This document shows, piece by piece, positions 46,895 to 55,798 of a stretch of DNA of 64,000 nucleotides. The stretch's first letter is position 1. Each line of letters begins with the position of its first letter. The translations under genes and the position numbers were made by a program. The notes below the pieces were generated by a model that made no database searches, was not told the origin of the DNA, and saw only the letters and a list, made by a program, of their open reading frames with translations. Source of the DNA: Achromobacter sp. Root83 (GTDB lineage: Bacteria; Pseudomonadota; Gammaproteobacteria; Burkholderiales; Burkholderiaceae_B); the NCBI RefSeq assembly GCF_001428845.1, contig NZ_LMIU01000001.1, forward strand, positions 124,984 to 188,983, written 5' to 3'.

Positions 46895-47242
46895 TCAGTA
46901 CCCATCTCCGTCATTTCCGTCATCGGGATAGTAGTCTTGCAAGCCCCACTTGCAAGCATTTGAGACTGCAAAACTAGTGACCGCTGATAGCAATGGCGAA
47001 CCAGCGGCGGCCACGACCCCCACCCCTTTTCCGATTGCCATACATGTCGCGTAAAGTCCAATATTGAGCTCAGCGAATGGCGCGTTACCTCCTTGAGAAA
47101 GTGTTATGAACCAACTGCCCTGCGCAGATTGATAGAAGTTGACATCCAATCCCCCTGCGCCCACGTCAACTATAGAGTCGATAACGACCATATTCATTGC
47201 GCCCGACACTTGCATCACTTCATCCTCAGTTAATAGTCGCAT
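46895..47242 (-). CDS. Class II microcin-like precursor peptide with double-glycine-type leader
   Basis: The 115-residue peptide opens MRLLTEDEVMQVSGA. The leader matches the double-glycine consensus: Leu4 (-12), Thr5 (-11), Glu8 (-8), Val9 (-7), Val12 (-4), Gly14 (-2) and Ala15 (-1). Cleavage by the neighbouring C39 exporter would release a 100-residue core starting MNMVVID. The core is rich in Gly, Ala and Ser with a GxxxG-like helix (IGKGVGVVAAAG, about 70-81), has two cysteines (67 and 97), and ends in an acidic tail (PDDGNDGDGY). A strong SD (AAAGGAAAG) precedes it. It lies between an oxygenase gene and the export genes. Antibacterial activity is inferred, not shown. Confidence 0.82.
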   Translation of the reverse strand: MRLLTEDEVMQVSGAMNMVVIDSIVDVGAGGLDVNFYQSAQGSWFITLSQGGNAPFAELNIGLYATCMAIGKGVGVVAAAGSPLLSAVTSFAVSNACKWGLQDYYPDDGNDGDGY

Positions 47243-47353
47243 TTCTTTCCTTTAGGTTGGTTTTTTAGGTTGAAACGTTCGTGCTGCGGCACGAGTCTTA
47301 ACGCGCGCATCTCTTTTATACAAAGAGAGCTGTTCATCAGTGTTAGATTTTTT
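47243..47353 (-). promoter_or_regulatory. Leader of the precursor peptide gene with hairpin and direct repeats
   Basis: The 111-base spacer contains a perfect hairpin TCGTGC-TGCG-GCACGA (47279-47294) and two copies of TTTAGGTT (about 47251-47258 and 47263-47270, plus strand). Further upstream of the precursor is an inverted CTCT/AGAG with an AT-rich centre. The minus-strand SD AAAGGAAAG lies just before the ATG. The region could hold a separate precursor promoter or a stability element. Confidence 0.4.
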
Positions 47354-48244
47354 TCAATATGGAATGAACGAACTGAGATGCCTATTGCGCATGGAGCCTA
47401 TCCCCTCCATGTATTCCGTTAAGCAACACGGATCTGCAAGTCTGTCGGCGATCGCCTTCGCCGCCTCCCGAACTATCGACGCGTTGAGGTCATGTGCACC
47501 AACTTTCAGGCCGCGGCGGAAAACTACATATTGCGGAAGGATCTGAAGGCATAGCCATTCAAAGTAGTCCACCACTTTTGTTGTGTGGATTCCAGCTGCA
47601 ATATGAAATGATGCCTGTTTGGGGATCGGAATGGCTTCATGCCACCATCCACGAGGTAAGTACAGAACATCACCCTCTTCTAATACCCGATCTATTACAG
47701 GATCGCAGGGGCAATATGATTTGTAATTGGTACTCCGCTGTTTTGGAAGCGGGAGCTCGTATGATGGTTCGTAGATTTTCCAGTGCTTTTTTCCCTGCAA
47801 CTGAACGATGAATACATCATGCGTATCCCAATGCCTACCGAATGTCCCGCTCCCTCCAAATGCCAGATATCCGTTGGCTACTATTTTTTCGTTTGCGAAT
47901 TCGGACAGCTCTCTGCATATCTCTGCGAAGTAGGTGGATCGCCTTTCCAGGCGATTTAAAACTAATGACGCACCCTCTTCAAGGTATATCCGTACACGAT
48001 CCGGTAACAGGCGAATTCGGATATCATTTAAATCTTGGTAGCGTTCCGAATAATAACTCTCTGGCAACCGGCCATCTTTATACATGGCCACGGTGCCGGC
48101 TGAGGAGTCCCATGTTTCCAGTAATGATTCAATCGTTTCCGTAGAGAAGGCTGTTGTAGGTGTAAATCCTCCAGATGAAAAGTACGGCTTCTTGTCATAA
48201 TGCGAGGCGACAAATTCTTTGGAGTCAATTCCCAGTGTGAGCAT
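47354..48244 (-). CDS. JmjC/cupin-like 2-oxoglutarate Fe(II) oxygenase, candidate peptide hydroxylase
   Basis: The 296-residue protein resembles JmjC-type hydroxylases of the YcfD/ROX group. The iron motif HxD is at His138-Trp-Asp140 in GRHWDTHDVFIVQLQGKKHW, and the distal histidine is His202 in LPRGWWHEAIP. The segment QLQGKKHWKIYEP is the usual 2-oxoglutarate-side lysine region. The C-terminal part (about 225-296) is helical, like a dimerisation or substrate domain. A good SD (AAGAGG) precedes the start. As the first gene of the microcin-like operon it most plausibly hydroxylates the precursor peptide. Known relatives act on ribosomal proteins, so another protein substrate is possible. Confidence 0.85.
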   Translation of the reverse strand: MLTLGIDSKEFVASHYDKKPYFSSGGFTPTTAFSTETIESLLETWDSSAGTVAMYKDGRLPESYYSERYQDLNDIRIRLLPDRVRIYLEEGASLVLNRLERRSTYFAEICRELSEFANEKIVANGYLAFGGSGTFGRHWDTHDVFIVQLQGKKHWKIYEPSYELPLPKQRSTNYKSYCPCDPVIDRVLEEGDVLYLPRGWWHEAIPIPKQASFHIAAGIHTTKVVDYFEWLCLQILPQYVVFRRGLKVGAHDLNASIVREAAKAIADRLADPCCLTEYMEGIGSMRNRHLSSFIPY

Positions 48245-49440
48245 TTGAACCTCTTGGCTAGTTATTTTTTAATATGGATTAACGGTCGATGAAAATTAAC
48301 AAATGAATGCTGACAATTTCCTGAAAAAAAATTGGTCAAATTTTTTTGAATGCCGTGGCTCACCCTATGCGTACACGATTGCATTGAAAAGAGAGTTTTT
48401 TAGTATTAGTCATAGTCGATGTGGGAAAAAGTTGAACTGATCAGGGGGGCGGTTTCTTATAAAAATATTTAATAGTATTTATTAGAATTTGCGCTTTAGA
48501 TGGAGGCGGCGATTGGAACGCCCTGATTGCTCGTCGTACTTTGGGGTGTTCACAAGTTTGGTCGTCATGCGGCGCGAATGCCTTAGAGGCGCGATGGCAG
48601 GGACGCTGTGGCCCTATGCAGGATGCCGGCCGACCACGAGGGCATTTGATAGGCGCTCGATGAAGTCTCGGAAATGAAGATGGCGAACGCGCTTCGTTCA
48701 CCTCGCTGCATACGACGTCGGGGGGCAAGGGAGATCATGAGGTGCCGGGCATTTGGCCACGCCCAACTCATGGGCGTGGGACCGCACGTCGCGTTCTGGC
48801 GACTCGGCCGGTATACGGTGGCTCAGGATCAGGTAGCAGTTCCGACATGCCGGAGATTTTGTTGCGTTGCTCTGTCAGAGCTTTGTCCAAGCCGTGTCGT
48901 TCAATCATGGGTCTATGCCGCATGACGGTGCTCTGGGCTGTTTTGGCTTTGGTAGCGACCGAGGTTGCCTAGGGCTCGACTTCAATCGACAGCCCATGCA
49001 GGCCAAAAGCGTCGGCCGAGGCGTGGAATGGAGCAATCGACTCAGTATTTGAATGGTCTGCGCGCACGGCGCGCCAGCGTCTGCAGCTGCAAGTCGCTGG
49101 TCTCTCTGCCCGAACGGCACTAAAGAAAACCGCAGCGGCAACTAGTGAAAGGCCGCCGGCAGTGCAGAGTTGTAGGGAAAAATCGATAAATGCCGGGACT
49201 TTTTAACTGACGCCGACATCATTTTGCGGATACCTGCGCGGCTTCTTGACATGCGCAGAGCATTATGGTCCGCAGGACGCCCACTATTGCTCGGCGCGGG
49301 CCATCAGAAGGGGCCGCAATAGCGACGCCTTGGTCGGTGCACCACGCTGCCGTCATTTCCCAACGCGCAACGTCATCGCCTGCCGAACGCGGTGCCTGGG
49401 TATAGGCCCCGCGTCGGCCCCGCGCGGCTCAGCCCGTGGC
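48245..49440. other. Gene-less stretch right of the microcin-like cluster
   Basis: This 1.2 kb stretch has no frame that I can support. The left 250 bases are very AT-rich and should hold the promoter of the oxygenase-led operon. From about 48.5 kb composition rises again, and several short frames overlap on both strands without starts, ribosome sites or domains. It may be decayed coding DNA from an old insertion. A perfect hairpin lies at 48757-48779. Confidence 0.55.
48757..48779. repeat. Perfect 9-bp-stem inverted repeat
   Basis: CCACGCCCA (48757-48765) and TGGGCGTGG (48771-48779) are inverted around ACTCA, inside the gene-less stretch. No T-run follows on either strand. It may be a remnant of a mobile element or a chance structure. 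Confidence 0.5.
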
Positions 49441-50796
49441 TCACTGAGCCGCCCAGCGCGCTATTGCGGTGACGCGCTCATCTTCGTGGGGCTGCCCGAT
49501 GAACTGCACGCCAAACGGCATGCCGTCGACGGACAGCAAAGGCGCGGCCACGGCGGGCGCGCCCAGGTAGGATGAGACGCAGCTGAACGAGACATCGCCC
49601 GTGGGATACGGCGTATCCCGGGTCGCGTCGAATCGCGGCGCGGGGCCGCAGGAAGCGGGGCTGATCAATGCGTCGCAATGGCCGGCCAGCGCGGCCAGGC
49701 GCTGGCGCGCCAGGTCGCGCAAGGCCAGATCCTGCCGGAAGGTTTCCAGTGTGACGCCGCGCCCGCCTTCCAACTGGCGCAGCAGGCTCGGGCCCAAGGT
49801 GCCCGGATGCTGCTCGACAAGGTTTTCAAGCGACCAGCGCTGCTCCCATGAAATCAGGCGCAGCATGTTGTCCGTGGCCGTGGCGATGGACTGTTCGAAG
49901 ATCTCAAGCAGCAGCAGATCGGATCGCCGGACGATCTCCACGCCTTCGCCCCGCAGCCTTTCCAGCAGTGCTTCGAATGCGTTCCGGGAGGCGGCGTCCA
50001 GGCGCGGCCAGCCTTCCGTTTCCATCACGGCCAGGCGGCGCGGCTTTTCCGGCTGGGGCGCGGACAGGCCGCCGTACAGTCCCGGATGGCCGGGATCGCC
50101 GCCGACCCGCGTCACGATTTCCATGGCCGTCGCCCACATGTCCTGCGCGCAGCCGGCGTGTATGCCAACGTGGGACTGGCTGTAGCCCAGCCGTTCGCCG
50201 CGGTTGATGCCGCCGAAGGTCGGCTTGAGCGCCCAGTTGGCGTTGAAGCTGGCGGGGCGCAGCACCGATCCCACCAGTTGCGAACCGATGGCGACGGGCA
50301 CCATGCCGGCGCCGACCGCCGCGCCGGAACCGCTGGACGAGCCCCCCGGCGTGCGCTGCGGATCAAACGCATTGGTGGTGGGGCCCGGATCCAGGAAGCC
50401 CAGGGCGGTGGTCACCGTCTTGCCCAGGATGATCGCACCCGCGTCGCGCAATGCCCTGACCAGGGCGCTATCGCGCTTGGGGAAGCTGCCGGCATACGCG
50501 GGGCTGCCCATCTGGGTTGGCATGTCCTTGGTTTCGATCAGGTCCTTGATGCCGACTGGCATGCCGTCGATCTGCGATAGCGGTTTGCCGGCGCGATAGC
50601 GCCTGTCCGATTCCTCGGCGGCGGCGCGCGCCCCTGCTTCGTTCAGCACCACCCATGCCTTGACGACGGGTTCGCGCTGCCGGATGGTTTCCAGGCAGGA
50701 CGCCAGAAATTCACTGGGACGTTGCGTGCCCGCCAGGAAGCGTTCCCGCGCGTCGCCGAAGGACAAGGCCTGATAGGTGTCCGGGTGGTAATTCAT
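49441..50796 (-). CDS. Amidase signature family hydrolase
   Basis: The 451-residue amidase hydrolyses an amide bond by a Ser-cisSer-Lys triad. Lys84 lies in GIKDLIET, the cis-serine region is GGSSSGSGAAVGAG (about 151-164), and the nucleophile is Ser177 in LVGSVLRPA. The usual TGGS before the nucleophile is changed to QLVGS. The substrate is unknown. The gene lies 27 bases downstream of a Bug-type binding protein gene on the same strand, suggesting that the binding protein and the amidase serve uptake and hydrolysis of one compound, under the divergent LysR regulator. Confidence 0.88.
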   Translation of the reverse strand: MNYHPDTYQALSFGDARERFLAGTQRPSEFLASCLETIRQREPVVKAWVVLNEAGARAAAEESDRRYRAGKPLSQIDGMPVGIKDLIETKDMPTQMGSPAYAGSFPKRDSALVRALRDAGAIILGKTVTTALGFLDPGPTTNAFDPQRTPGGSSSGSGAAVGAGMVPVAIGSQLVGSVLRPASFNANWALKPTFGGINRGERLGYSQSHVGIHAGCAQDMWATAMEIVTRVGGDPGHPGLYGGLSAPQPEKPRRLAVMETEGWPRLDAASRNAFEALLERLRGEGVEIVRRSDLLLLEIFEQSIATATDNMLRLISWEQRWSLENLVEQHPGTLGPSLLRQLEGGRGVTLETFRQDLALRDLARQRLAALAGHCDALISPASCGPAPRFDATRDTPYPTGDVSFSCVSSYLGAPAVAAPLLSVDGMPFGVQFIGQPHEDERVTAIARWAAQ

Positions 50797-50823
50797 TCGT
50801 CTGCTCCTCGTTGCGGTCTGGTG

Positions 50824-51810
50824 TCAGTTGCTTTGGATGCCGGCATTGACGATCAGGTCGGTCCAACGGCGGTATTCCTTCTTGAAGAACGCGTCAAACG
50901 ATTCCGGCGTGCCCGTATCGACGGCCATGCCCACGCCCTTCAGCCGTTCCTGCACGTCCGGCATCTGCAAGACCTCGATGACATCCTGGTTCACCTTGTC
51001 GATGATCGACCGGGGCGTGCCGGCCGGCGCGAACACGCCGTACCAGGCTTCAAGCTGCAAAGAGGGCAAGCCCGCTTCCGCCGTCGTCGGGACATCCGGC
51101 AACGTGGGCAGGCGCTCGGGCGAGGCAATCGCGTAGGCCTTGGTCCGGTTCGCCTTGACGTAGTTCTGCACATTGCCCGACGCGAACTGCACCAGCACGT
51201 CCACCTCTCCGGAGAGCATGGCGGTGGAGGCCTCCAGCGCGCCCTTGTACGGCACGTGCATGATGTCCACGTCCGCTTCCTGCTTGAACATCTCGGAGTA
51301 GAGCTGAAGCACGCCGCCGGAACCATTGGAGGCATAGGTCAGCTTGCCCGGATTCTGCTTGGCTTCGGCGATCAGTTCGCGCAGCGAATTGGCCTGCACC
51401 TTCGGATTGGCAAGGATCAGAACGGGCAGGGTGCCGATCTTGCCGATGCGCTCGAATCCCTTTACGACATCGACCTTGGCGTGTTTGTTGATGGCCGGCA
51501 GGGTCGCCAGTTCATTGAAGGTCAGCAGCAGGGTGTAGCCGTCGGGCTTGGCTTGCGCCGCGTAGTCGGTGCCGACCAGGGTGCCCGCGCCCGGCTTGTT
51601 CTCGATGATGACCGGATGGCCCCACTTCACGGCCAGTTTGGGTCCGATCAAACGGGCCAGCAGATCCGCCGTGCCGCCGGGAGTGGTGGGCACCACGATG
51701 GACACGGTCCGGGTGGGATAGGGCGCCGGGTCGGCGGCCGACGCCGGCTGGATTCCGATGACCAGATAAAGCAATACAGCCGCGCAGTTGCGCCAAAGTC
51801 CCAGCTTCAT
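50824..51810 (-). CDS. Bug-type (TctC family) extracytoplasmic solute-binding protein
   Basis: The 328-residue periplasmic protein has a signal peptide (about 1-25, ending PASAA) and the family opening YPTRTVSIVVPTTPGGTADLLARL. VIIENKPGAGTLVGTDYAA and the C-terminal FKKEYRRWTDLIVNAGI are typical. The protein would bind a carboxylate-like ligand and act with a tripartite tricarboxylate transporter or as a sensor. No TctA/TctB genes are adjacent, which is common in Bordetella, where many orphan Bug proteins occur. It precedes the amidase and is divergent from a LysR regulator. Confidence 0.92.
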   Translation of the reverse strand: MKLGLWRNCAAVLLYLVIGIQPASAADPAPYPTRTVSIVVPTTPGGTADLLARLIGPKLAVKWGHPVIIENKPGAGTLVGTDYAAQAKPDGYTLLLTFNELATLPAINKHAKVDVVKGFERIGKIGTLPVLILANPKVQANSLRELIAEAKQNPGKLTYASNGSGGVLQLYSEMFKQEADVDIMHVPYKGALEASTAMLSGEVDVLVQFASGNVQNYVKANRTKAYAIASPERLPTLPDVPTTAEAGLPSLQLEAWYGVFAPAGTPRSIIDKVNQDVIEVLQMPDVQERLKGVGMAVDTGTPESFDAFFKKEYRRWTDLIVNAGIQSN

Positions 51811-51873
51811 GCTTGCCCCGCTTGTTTAATAAATGATTAAGGGAAAATTCATCAAACGTTCATTCCTGCGGTG

Positions 51874-51926
51874 AATCGTAGAAACCGGCGCGTGGGTGGT
51901 CAATCAACTTCTCCGCTGCTACGATT
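51874..51926. promoter_or_regulatory. Inverted-repeat pair between Bug protein and LysR genes
   Basis: AATCGTAG (51874-51881) and CTACGATT (51919-51926) are perfect inverted copies 45 bases apart in the 138-base divergent region. A TTAAT-N5-ATTAA dyad (51826-51840) lies on the Bug side. LysR regulators often bind two spaced sites in such regions. Confidence 0.4.
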
Positions 51927-51948
51927 TAGTTTTGGTTAACTGAAACAT

Positions 51949-52845
51949 ATGGATTCGCTCCCCCCGCTCAACACGCTGCGTGTCTTCGACGTCGTGGGGC
52001 GCGTATCCAGCGTCACGGCCGCCGCTCAGGAACTCTGCGTGACGCCGGCCGCCGTCAGCCGGCAGATCCGCTTTCTCGAGGATCATCTGCGCATCCGGCT
52101 GTTCGACCGGCATCACCGGCGGATCAGCCTCACGCCGGCGGGCCGCGATTACCACCAGGAGGTGTCCCGTCATCTGGCGGGGCTGCGCCGGGCCACGCTG
52201 GATTTGCACCAGGCGGCGCGGTCGCGCATCTTCAACCTGCGCGCGCCTCACACGATCGCCATGCGATGGCTGCTGCCGCGGCTGGCAAGCCTGCATGCCG
52301 CGCATCCCGAACTGGAAGTGCGCCTGCATACCTCGACCAGTCCGCCCGACTTCGAACGCGAAGACCTGGATGCGGCCATTGTGATCAGCCACGGGCATGA
52401 GCCCGGCGTGGTGCACTACAAGATCATGGAAAACGAGATCGCGCCCGTTTGCACGCCCGGCATGGCGGCCCGCCTCCAGCGCCCCGAGCAACTGCTGGAC
52501 GAGACCTTGCTGCATACGCATGCCCGGCCTGACGATTGGCAGATGTGGTTCACGCATGCCGGCCTGCATTCGCCTTTGACCCGTCGCGACATGCGTTTCG
52601 AGTCTTCGGCGCTGGCATACGAGGCGGCGCTGGCGGGCTTCGGCGTGGCGATAGGGCAAAGGTCCCTGATCACCCAGGAGCTCAATGACGGCAGCCTGGT
52701 GGCCCCGTTCGGGCAATGGGTCAACCTGGGCAGTTTCAGCTACTACTTCGTCATGCCCAAGGCGTTCTACGCGCGCGATACGCCCGAGGCCGCTGTGTTG
52801 AGGCAATGGATTGCCTCGATCTCGCTGCCGCCGGCAAAGCCGTAG
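51949..52845 (+). CDS. LysR-family regulator (GcvA-like)
   Basis: The 298-residue regulator has the winged helix at the N-terminus (PLNTLRVFDVVGRVSSVTAAAQELCVTPAAVSRQIRFLEDHLRIRLF), matching the GcvA/AmpR subgroup, and an effector domain (about 90-295). It is divergent from the Bug protein and amidase genes, which it probably controls in response to the compound they handle. It ends before a strong terminator shared with acnB. Confidence 0.9.
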   Translation: MDSLPPLNTLRVFDVVGRVSSVTAAAQELCVTPAAVSRQIRFLEDHLRIRLFDRHHRRISLTPAGRDYHQEVSRHLAGLRRATLDLHQAARSRIFNLRAPHTIAMRWLLPRLASLHAAHPELEVRLHTSTSPPDFEREDLDAAIVISHGHEPGVVHYKIMENEIAPVCTPGMAARLQRPEQLLDETLLHTHARPDDWQMWFTHAGLHSPLTRRDMRFESSALAYEAALAGFGVAIGQRSLITQELNDGSLVAPFGQWVNLGSFSYYFVMPKAFYARDTPEAAVLRQWIASISLPPAKP

Positions 52846-52925
52846 AAGAACAGGATTCCCAGGCCGCGCCGATTGCGGGGCCTGCCGCGCTCATGCGGGC
52901 AGTTTTCCCTTGAGCGGGCAGGGAT

Positions 52926-52959
52926 AAAAAAAACCCCGGGCGGATCCGCCCGGGGTTTT
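52926..52959. terminator. Bidirectional terminator between LysR and acnB
   Basis: A perfect 30-bp palindrome (52930-52959) with arms AAAACCCCGGGCGGA and its complement centres on GGATCC. Eight A on the left give an eight-T tail for acnB on the minus strand. On the plus strand four T close the stem. Confidence 0.92.
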
Positions 52960-52991
52960 CAGCCGCGCCGGCAAGCGCTGGCGGGGAAGTC

Positions 52992-55583
52992 TTAGACCTC
53001 GATCACGTCGGCCACGTCCTTGTAGTCGGGGATCTTGTCGAAGTTCAGGTACTGATAGATCTGGTCGCCGCTCTTGTTGATGACGCCCATGTCGGCCATG
53101 TACTCGTCCTTGGTCGGGATGCGGCCCAGCTTGGAGCAGATGGCGGCCAGTTCCGCCGAACCCAGGTACACGTTCGTGTTCTTGCCCAGGCGGTTCGGGA
53201 AGTTGCGGGTGCTGGTCGACATGACGGTGGCGCCTTCGCGCACTTGTGCCTGGTTGCCCATGCACAGCGAGCAGCCCGGCATTTCCGTGCGGGCGCCGGC
53301 GGTGCCGAAGACGCCGTAGTGGCCTTCTTCGGTCAGTTGCGTGGCGTCCATCTTGGTCGGCGGGGCGACCCACAGTTTGACCGGGATGTCGCGCTTGCCT
53401 TCCAGCAGCTTCGACGCCGCGCGGAAGTGACCGATGTTGGTCATGCAGCTGCCGATGAACACTTCGTCGATCTTGGCGCCGGCGACTTCCGACAGCGTCT
53501 TCACGTCGTCCGGGTCGTTCGGGCAGGCCACGATGGGCTCGTGCACGTCGGCCAGGTCGATCTCGATGACGGCGGCGTATTCGGCGTCGGCATCCGGGGC
53601 CAGCAGCTGGGGATCAGCCAGCCAGGCTTCCATGGCCTTGATGCGGCGGCCCAGCGTGCGCTCGTCTTCGTAGCCGTTGGCGATCATCCACTTCAGCATC
53701 ACGATGTTGCTGTTGATGTATTCGATGATCGGTTCTTTGTTCAGGTGCACCGAGCAGCCGGCGGCCGAACGTTCGGCGGAAGCGTCCGACAGTTCGAAGG
53801 CTTGTTCGACCTTCAGGTCGGGCAGGCCTTCGATTTCCAGGATGCGGCCGGAGAAGATGTTCTTCTTGCCTTGCTTGGCAACCGTCAGCATGCCTTGCTT
53901 GATGGCGTACAGCGGGATGGCGTTGACCAGGTCGCGCAGGGTGACGCCGGGCTGCAGCTTGCCCTTGAAGCGCACCAGCACCGATTCCGGCATGTCCAGC
54001 GGCATCACGCCCGTGGCGGCGGCAAAGGCCACCAGGCCCGAACCGGCCGGGAACGAAATGCCGATGGGGAAGCGGGTGTGCGAGTCGCCGCCGGTGCCGA
54101 CGGTGTCGGGCAACAGCATGCGGTTGAGCCACGAGTGGATCACGCCATCGCCCGGGCGCAGCGAAATGCCGCCGCGGGTGCTGATGAAGTCGGGCAGCGT
54201 GTGGTGCGTCTTGACGTCGACGGGCTTGGGATAGGCCGCGGTGTGGCAGAACGACTGCATCACCAGGTCGGCCGAGAAGCCCAGGCAGGCCAGGTCCTTG
54301 AGTTCGTCGCGGGTCATGGGGCCGGTGGTGTCCTGGCTGCCGACCGAGGTCATCTTCGGCTCGCAGTAGGTGCCCGGGCGGATGCCACGGCCTTCCGGCA
54401 GGCCGCAGGCGCGGCCGACCATCTTCTGGGCCAGGGTGTAACCCTTGCCGGAGTCGACCGGATCCTTGGGCAGGCGGAACAGCGTGGATGCCGGCAGGCC
54501 CAGCGCTTCGCGCGCCTTGGCGGTCAGGCCGCGGCCGATGATCAGCGGAATGCGGCCGCCGGCGCGCACTTCGTCGAACAGCACGTCGGACTTGACCTCG
54601 AATTCGGCGATGACTTCGCCGTTCTTGATGGCTTTGCCGTCGTAGGGACGCAGTTCGACCACGTCGCCCATTTCCATCTTGGAAACGTCGAGTTCGATCG
54701 GCAGGGCGCCGGCGTCTTCCATGGTGTTGTAGAAGATCGGGGCGATCTTGTTGCCCAGGCACACGCCGCCAAAGCGCTTGTTCGGCACGAAGGGGATGTC
54801 TTCGCCCGTGAACCACAGCACCGAGTTGGTGGCCGACTTGCGCGACGAACCCGTGCCGACCACGTCACCCACATAGGCGACCAGGTGGCCCTTGTCCTTC
54901 AGGGATTCGATGAACTTGACCGGGCCGCGCTTGCCGTCTTCTTCCGGTTCGAACGCGGCGCCGTCGCGCTTGTTCTTCAGCATCGCCAGGGCGTGCATCG
55001 GGATGTCGGGGCGGGTGGTGGCGTCGGGAGCCGGCGACAGGTCGTCGGTGTTGGTTTCGCCGGGCACCTTGAAGACCGTGATGGTCAGGCTTTCCGGCAG
55101 TTCCGGACGGCTGGTGAACCACTCGGCGTCGGCCCAGCTTTGCATGACGGACTTGGCGTTGGCGTTGCCGCGGTCGGCCTTTTCCTTCACGTCGTGGAAG
55201 GCGTCGAACATCAGCAGGGTCTTCTTCAGCGCATCGGCGGCGATGGTGCCGATTTCCGCGTCGTCCAGCAGTTCGACCAGCGGGCCAATGTTGTAGCCGC
55301 CGAGCATCGTGCCCAGCAGTTCCGTCGCCTTGGCACGGCTGATCAGCGCACAAGCTTCCTTGCCCAGCGCCACGGCGGCCAGGTACGAGGCCTTGACCTT
55401 GGCGGCGTCGTCCACGCCGGCCGGCACGCGGTAGGTCAGCAGTTCGACCAGGTTCTGCTCCTCGCCAGCGGGCGGGTTCTTCAGCAGTTCGATCAATTCA
55501 GCGGTTTGTTTGGCCGTAAGGGGCAGCGGGGGAATCCCCAGAGCCGCGCGTTCGGCAACGTGTTGGCGGTAAGTATCCAGCAT
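52992..55583 (-). CDS. acnB: Aconitate hydratase B (bifunctional 2-methylisocitrate dehydratase)
   Basis: The 863-residue enzyme isomerises citrate to isocitrate and usually also accepts 2-methylisocitrate. ATG 55583 gives [22 protein letters not shown], matching the AcnB HEAT-like N-terminal domain; the frame is open 72 bases further but without similarity. [57 protein letters not shown] and the cluster cysteines in [13 protein letters not shown] and [13 protein letters not shown] are present. It is unrelated in domain order to acnA but has the same 21-bp dyad upstream. Confidence 0.97.
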   Translation of the reverse strand: MLDTYRQHVAERAALGIPPLPLTAKQTAELIELLKNPPAGEEQNLVELLTYRVPAGVDDAAKVKASYLAAVALGKEACALISRAKATELLGTMLGGYNIGPLVELLDDAEIGTIAADALKKTLLMFDAFHDVKEKADRGNANAKSVMQSWADAEWFTSRPELPESLTITVFKVPGETNTDDLSPAPDATTRPDIPMHALAMLKNKRDGAAFEPEEDGKRGPVKFIESLKDKGHLVAYVGDVVGTGSSRKSATNSVLWFTGEDIPFVPNKRFGGVCLGNKIAPIFYNTMEDAGALPIELDVSKMEMGDVVELRPYDGKAIKNGEVIAEFEVKSDVLFDEVRAGGRIPLIIGRGLTAKAREALGLPASTLFRLPKDPVDSGKGYTLAQKMVGRACGLPEGRGIRPGTYCEPKMTSVGSQDTTGPMTRDELKDLACLGFSADLVMQSFCHTAAYPKPVDVKTHHTLPDFISTRGGISLRPGDGVIHSWLNRMLLPDTVGTGGDSHTRFPIGISFPAGSGLVAFAAATGVMPLDMPESVLVRFKGKLQPGVTLRDLVNAIPLYAIKQGMLTVAKQGKKNIFSGRILEIEGLPDLKVEQAFELSDASAERSAAGCSVHLNKEPIIEYINSNIVMLKWMIANGYEDERTLGRRIKAMEAWLADPQLLAPDADAEYAAVIEIDLADVHEPIVACPNDPDDVKTLSEVAGAKIDEVFIGSCMTNIGHFRAASKLLEGKRDIPVKLWVAPPTKMDATQLTEEGHYGVFGTAGARTEMPGCSLCMGNQAQVREGATVMSTSTRNFPNRLGKNTNVYLGSAELAAICSKLGRIPTKDEYMADMGVINKSGDQIYQYLNFDKIPDYKDVADVIEV

Positions 55584-55661
55584 GTGAGGCCTGCTCAAAG
55601 TCGGGTTGGAAGAAGGGTTGTTGGCGGGAATTGTAGAAGGAAGTGGGGGCGGCAAGCAAAT

Positions 55662-55682
55662 GTCTTATATCTTATATAAGAC
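55662..55682 (-). promoter_or_regulatory. Aconitase-associated 21-bp dyad (acnB copy)
   Basis: Read on the plus strand it is GTCTTATA-TCTTA-TATAAGAC, perfect eight-base arms around five. It matches the acnA copy at 20 of 21 positions and lies about 79 bases before the acnB start. Shared spacing and orientation support a common regulator of both aconitases. Confidence 0.75.
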
Positions 55683-55798
55683 CTGGCCGCCCGGCTGTTG
55701 CGCCAGGGCGACGGCGCCCGTCCGGCGCCTTGCCAGGGCAGGACGACGCGAAGGCGGCCGCGGCGGCGGCGGCCTGCCTGGCGTAGCCGGCCAGCGCG

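Larger units (their letters stand above)
40830..49240. other. AT-rich accessory island carrying a microcin-like export cluster
   Basis: The composition differs sharply from the surroundings. A hand count gives 26 G+C of 60 at 44581-44640 against 42 of 60 at 30001-30060. Coding follows one minus-strand operon (48244 to 41376) with one small opposing gene. I found no integrase, transposase, tRNA or flanking direct repeat, so the mode of transfer is unknown. The right part (48.25-49.44 kb) has no recognisable gene. The boundaries are approximate. Confidence 0.75.

Noticed and set aside
48441-49141. Several short frames in the gene-less stretch
   Set aside because: They overlap on both strands, lack starts and domains and could not be assigned to any transposase or other family.
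53244-55679. 811-codon plus-strand frame opposite acnB
   Set aside because: Antisense shadow of a certain gene with no recognisable domain.
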